Source: Diprion similis
Taxonomy: Eukaryota; Arthropoda; Insecta; Hymenoptera; Diprionidae
DNA length: 64,000 nucleotides
Reading direction: 5' to 3'
Assembly (NCBI RefSeq): GCF_021155765.1
Contig: NC_060114.1
Span: 21,496,501 to 21,560,500, forward strand
The notes under the pieces: model-generated
Told to the model about the DNA's origin: nothing
The model's input: only the letters and a program-made list of their open reading frames with translations
The model's database searches: none
In this document: positions 62,539-64,000 of the stretch, one piece after another
Layout of the letters: each line of letters starts with the position of its first letter
Position numbering within the stretch: position 1 is the first letter of the stretch
Position numbers and translations under genes: made by a program

Positions 62539-63351
62539 CAGTTATTTGGCTCTGTTTTCATCCCGATATTCTTGACCACATACGTTATCGTTAATTTCAC
62601 TCTATTTTTATCAATCACTGTCAGTAACGAACGTAGAGAAAAAGAAAGGAGAAAAATTTTCTAAACGTTCTAATTTTGAATGGCAAGACACCGTGTTGGA
62701 AGACTGAAAACCCAAGGACTACACAAGACAAAGTTAAATCGAAATTTGGAGGAGAAAAAAAAAAGCAAAGCGTAACAAAATTAAGGACAATTAATGAGAA
62801 CGAAAATGTTCATTGTCACGTGTGAGTACGGTGTTGATAGCTGGACGTTGCAAATGCTTAAAACGGCGTAGTCTCGTTTATCCTGATAAATACATGGGGC
62901 AACCGGCTACTGCGTCAGCACAGAGATCTTGAGAGTGAGAAGAAGAAGCTGATCAATACGTCTCGACGAACGGCGAGGCTTCCTGTATCTCGGGTTCCGT
63001 ATCTCCGCTGTTGTATCCCTGAGATTGAGAAAGGGAAAGAAGTGCATCCAACCCTAATAATTCGGCAGTGGGATCTGTTCGTGACAGCTAAATCGTTTGG
63101 CACGTAGAAAAACAAATATTAACAAGAAGAAAGAGAGAGAAAAAAAAACAACAACAACAACAATAACAACAGCAATACCTCAGGGAGGATAAAATGTATT
63201 AAACACAGAAGTTTTTCTTCGATTTGGGAATGGAATGCGAATGTTATTACAATCTACAGGATGAATTACTCAACGGAGAGAAATCGTTGGATATGTGTTT
63301 GACTTGTGCAAATTTTCTGGACACCGTTAATAGTTCCTCGATACAGACTTG
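62539..63351. other. Spacer between the two palindromes
   Basis: AT-rich, no supported exon. A CAA/AAC-rich simple run lies at about 63148-63172 after a purine-rich tract. Confidence 0.4.
63148..63172. repeat. (CAA)n microsatellite
   Basis: ACAACAACAACAACAATAACAAC, cleanly repeated with one change. Confidence 0.85.
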
Positions 63352-63397
63352 CAGTATCATGAGAAACACTGTTCGTGCAGTGGTTCTCATGCTACTG
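63352..63397. repeat. Short hairpin, 20-bp stem with 2 mismatches
   Basis: Left stem 63352-63371 and right stem 63378-63397 pair at 18 of 20 positions across the 6-base loop TTCGTG. It overlaps the outer left end of palindrome 2. Confidence 0.75.
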
Positions 63398-63714
63398 TAA
63401 GACCCACGATGTAATAGTGGGTGGGGGGTCAAAAGTTGGAAGAGTCTATATTACAAATGGCGGGTAGATAGAAATTTCAAAGATGCGAAAATAAACTAAC
63501 GAGAGTTGAATCGTTGGAAATCTTGGTTTTTGAAAGTCTTACTGATGAGTAGTCATTTTGATAAGTGAGACTTTCGAAAATCAAGATTTCAACTTTCGTT
63601 ATTATTTCATTTTCTCATGTTTGAAACTTCGATATATCGGTCCTTTGCAGTATCGAATCTTCCACCTTTTGACCCCCGCCCGTAATAGTAAGATTTGCAG
63701 TAATATGAGATACC
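63383..63714. repeat. Near-complete palindrome 2: two ~160-bp arms, ~14-base loop
   Basis: Left arm about 63383-63546, right arm about 63561-63714. Inverse-complement blocks in order from the loop outward: GAAATCTTGrTTTTyGAAAG, TTTCAAAsATGmGAAAAT, GGGGGTCAAAAGkTGGAAGA, and TCTCATryTACTG. There are a few small indels. It is independent in sequence from palindrome 1, but the GGTGGGGGTCAAAA block resembles the left end of the inverted repeat at 56965. Confidence 0.8.
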
Positions 63715-64000
63715 GCGTTGCCCGAAAATTCGAGGATAGATACACCGCGAATCCTCCTTGTGTAAAACCATTAATCATACGCAAAAACAATTGAGGATAC
63801 AGAATTTGCACATGCGTAAAAAATACATCCAATGGTTTCTCGCTGTTAGGGAGTATACAAGTTACATTTCTTGGCACTCTCCGTGCAAACAAAATGAAAT
63901 CAACATAACAACAGCAGTAATTTAATTATCCGTATATATTTACAAAAGGCATTAGAATTGACTCCGTTCCCCTCGATTGTTTTCATTTCTTGCGCATTTT
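63715..64000. other. Right edge of the window
   Basis: No supported feature. The short open frames overlap palindrome 2 or are too short to judge. Confidence 0.3.

Overview
The window is nuclear DNA of an insect. It is AT-rich, with long non-coding stretches and spliced genes that have GT/AG introns. The proteins are insect proteins: a vitellogenin with a polyserine tract, a chitin-binding secreted protein, Calypso (insect BAP1), synaptojanin and plastin. The vitellogenin layout and the dispersed repeats fit Hymenoptera, possibly a sawfly, but that placement comes from recalled family resemblance and not from a search.

Layout. 0.58-2.2 kb (+): a two-exon secreted protein with chitin-binding type-2 (peritrophin-A) domains. 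It appears to lie inside an intron of calypso, which runs on the minus strand (2.24-4.34 kb; its C-terminal exons are not visible). 6.27-11.62 kb (-): a complete seven-exon synaptojanin (Sac1 + 5-phosphatase + RRM-like + proline-rich tail). About 13.19-26.74 kb: a 13.5-kb head-to-tail satellite array with a 312-bp monomer (42 near-uniform units plus decayed edge units); one further decayed unit lies outside at about 12.4-12.74 kb. 27.59-29.11 kb (-): a small secreted protein of unknown function whose first coding exon is only the ATG. 34.64-41.09 kb (+): a complete six-exon vitellogenin with a TATA box and poly(A) signal. 43.35-45.73 kb (-): plastin/fimbrin, with a second alternative first coding exon 10.9 kb upstream at 56.33-56.38 kb. 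The long plastin intron and the last 7.6 kb hold no coding exon I can support. They hold inverted-repeat elements, a dispersed repeat pair and simple repeats.

The genes are unrelated in function (Polycomb deubiquitinase, phosphoinositide phosphatase, yolk protein, actin bundler, chitin-binding protein), as expected for an ordinary eukaryotic neighbourhood. The most unusual elements are the satellite array (three dyad symmetries per monomer, a length that is a multiple of three, and a five-monomer block repeated without a difference I could see over 1,641 bp) and two near-complete palindromic hairpins at 62.1-62.5 and 63.4-63.7 kb. Exon borders were placed by eye from splice signals, reading-frame phase and family similarity; none was checked against transcripts.
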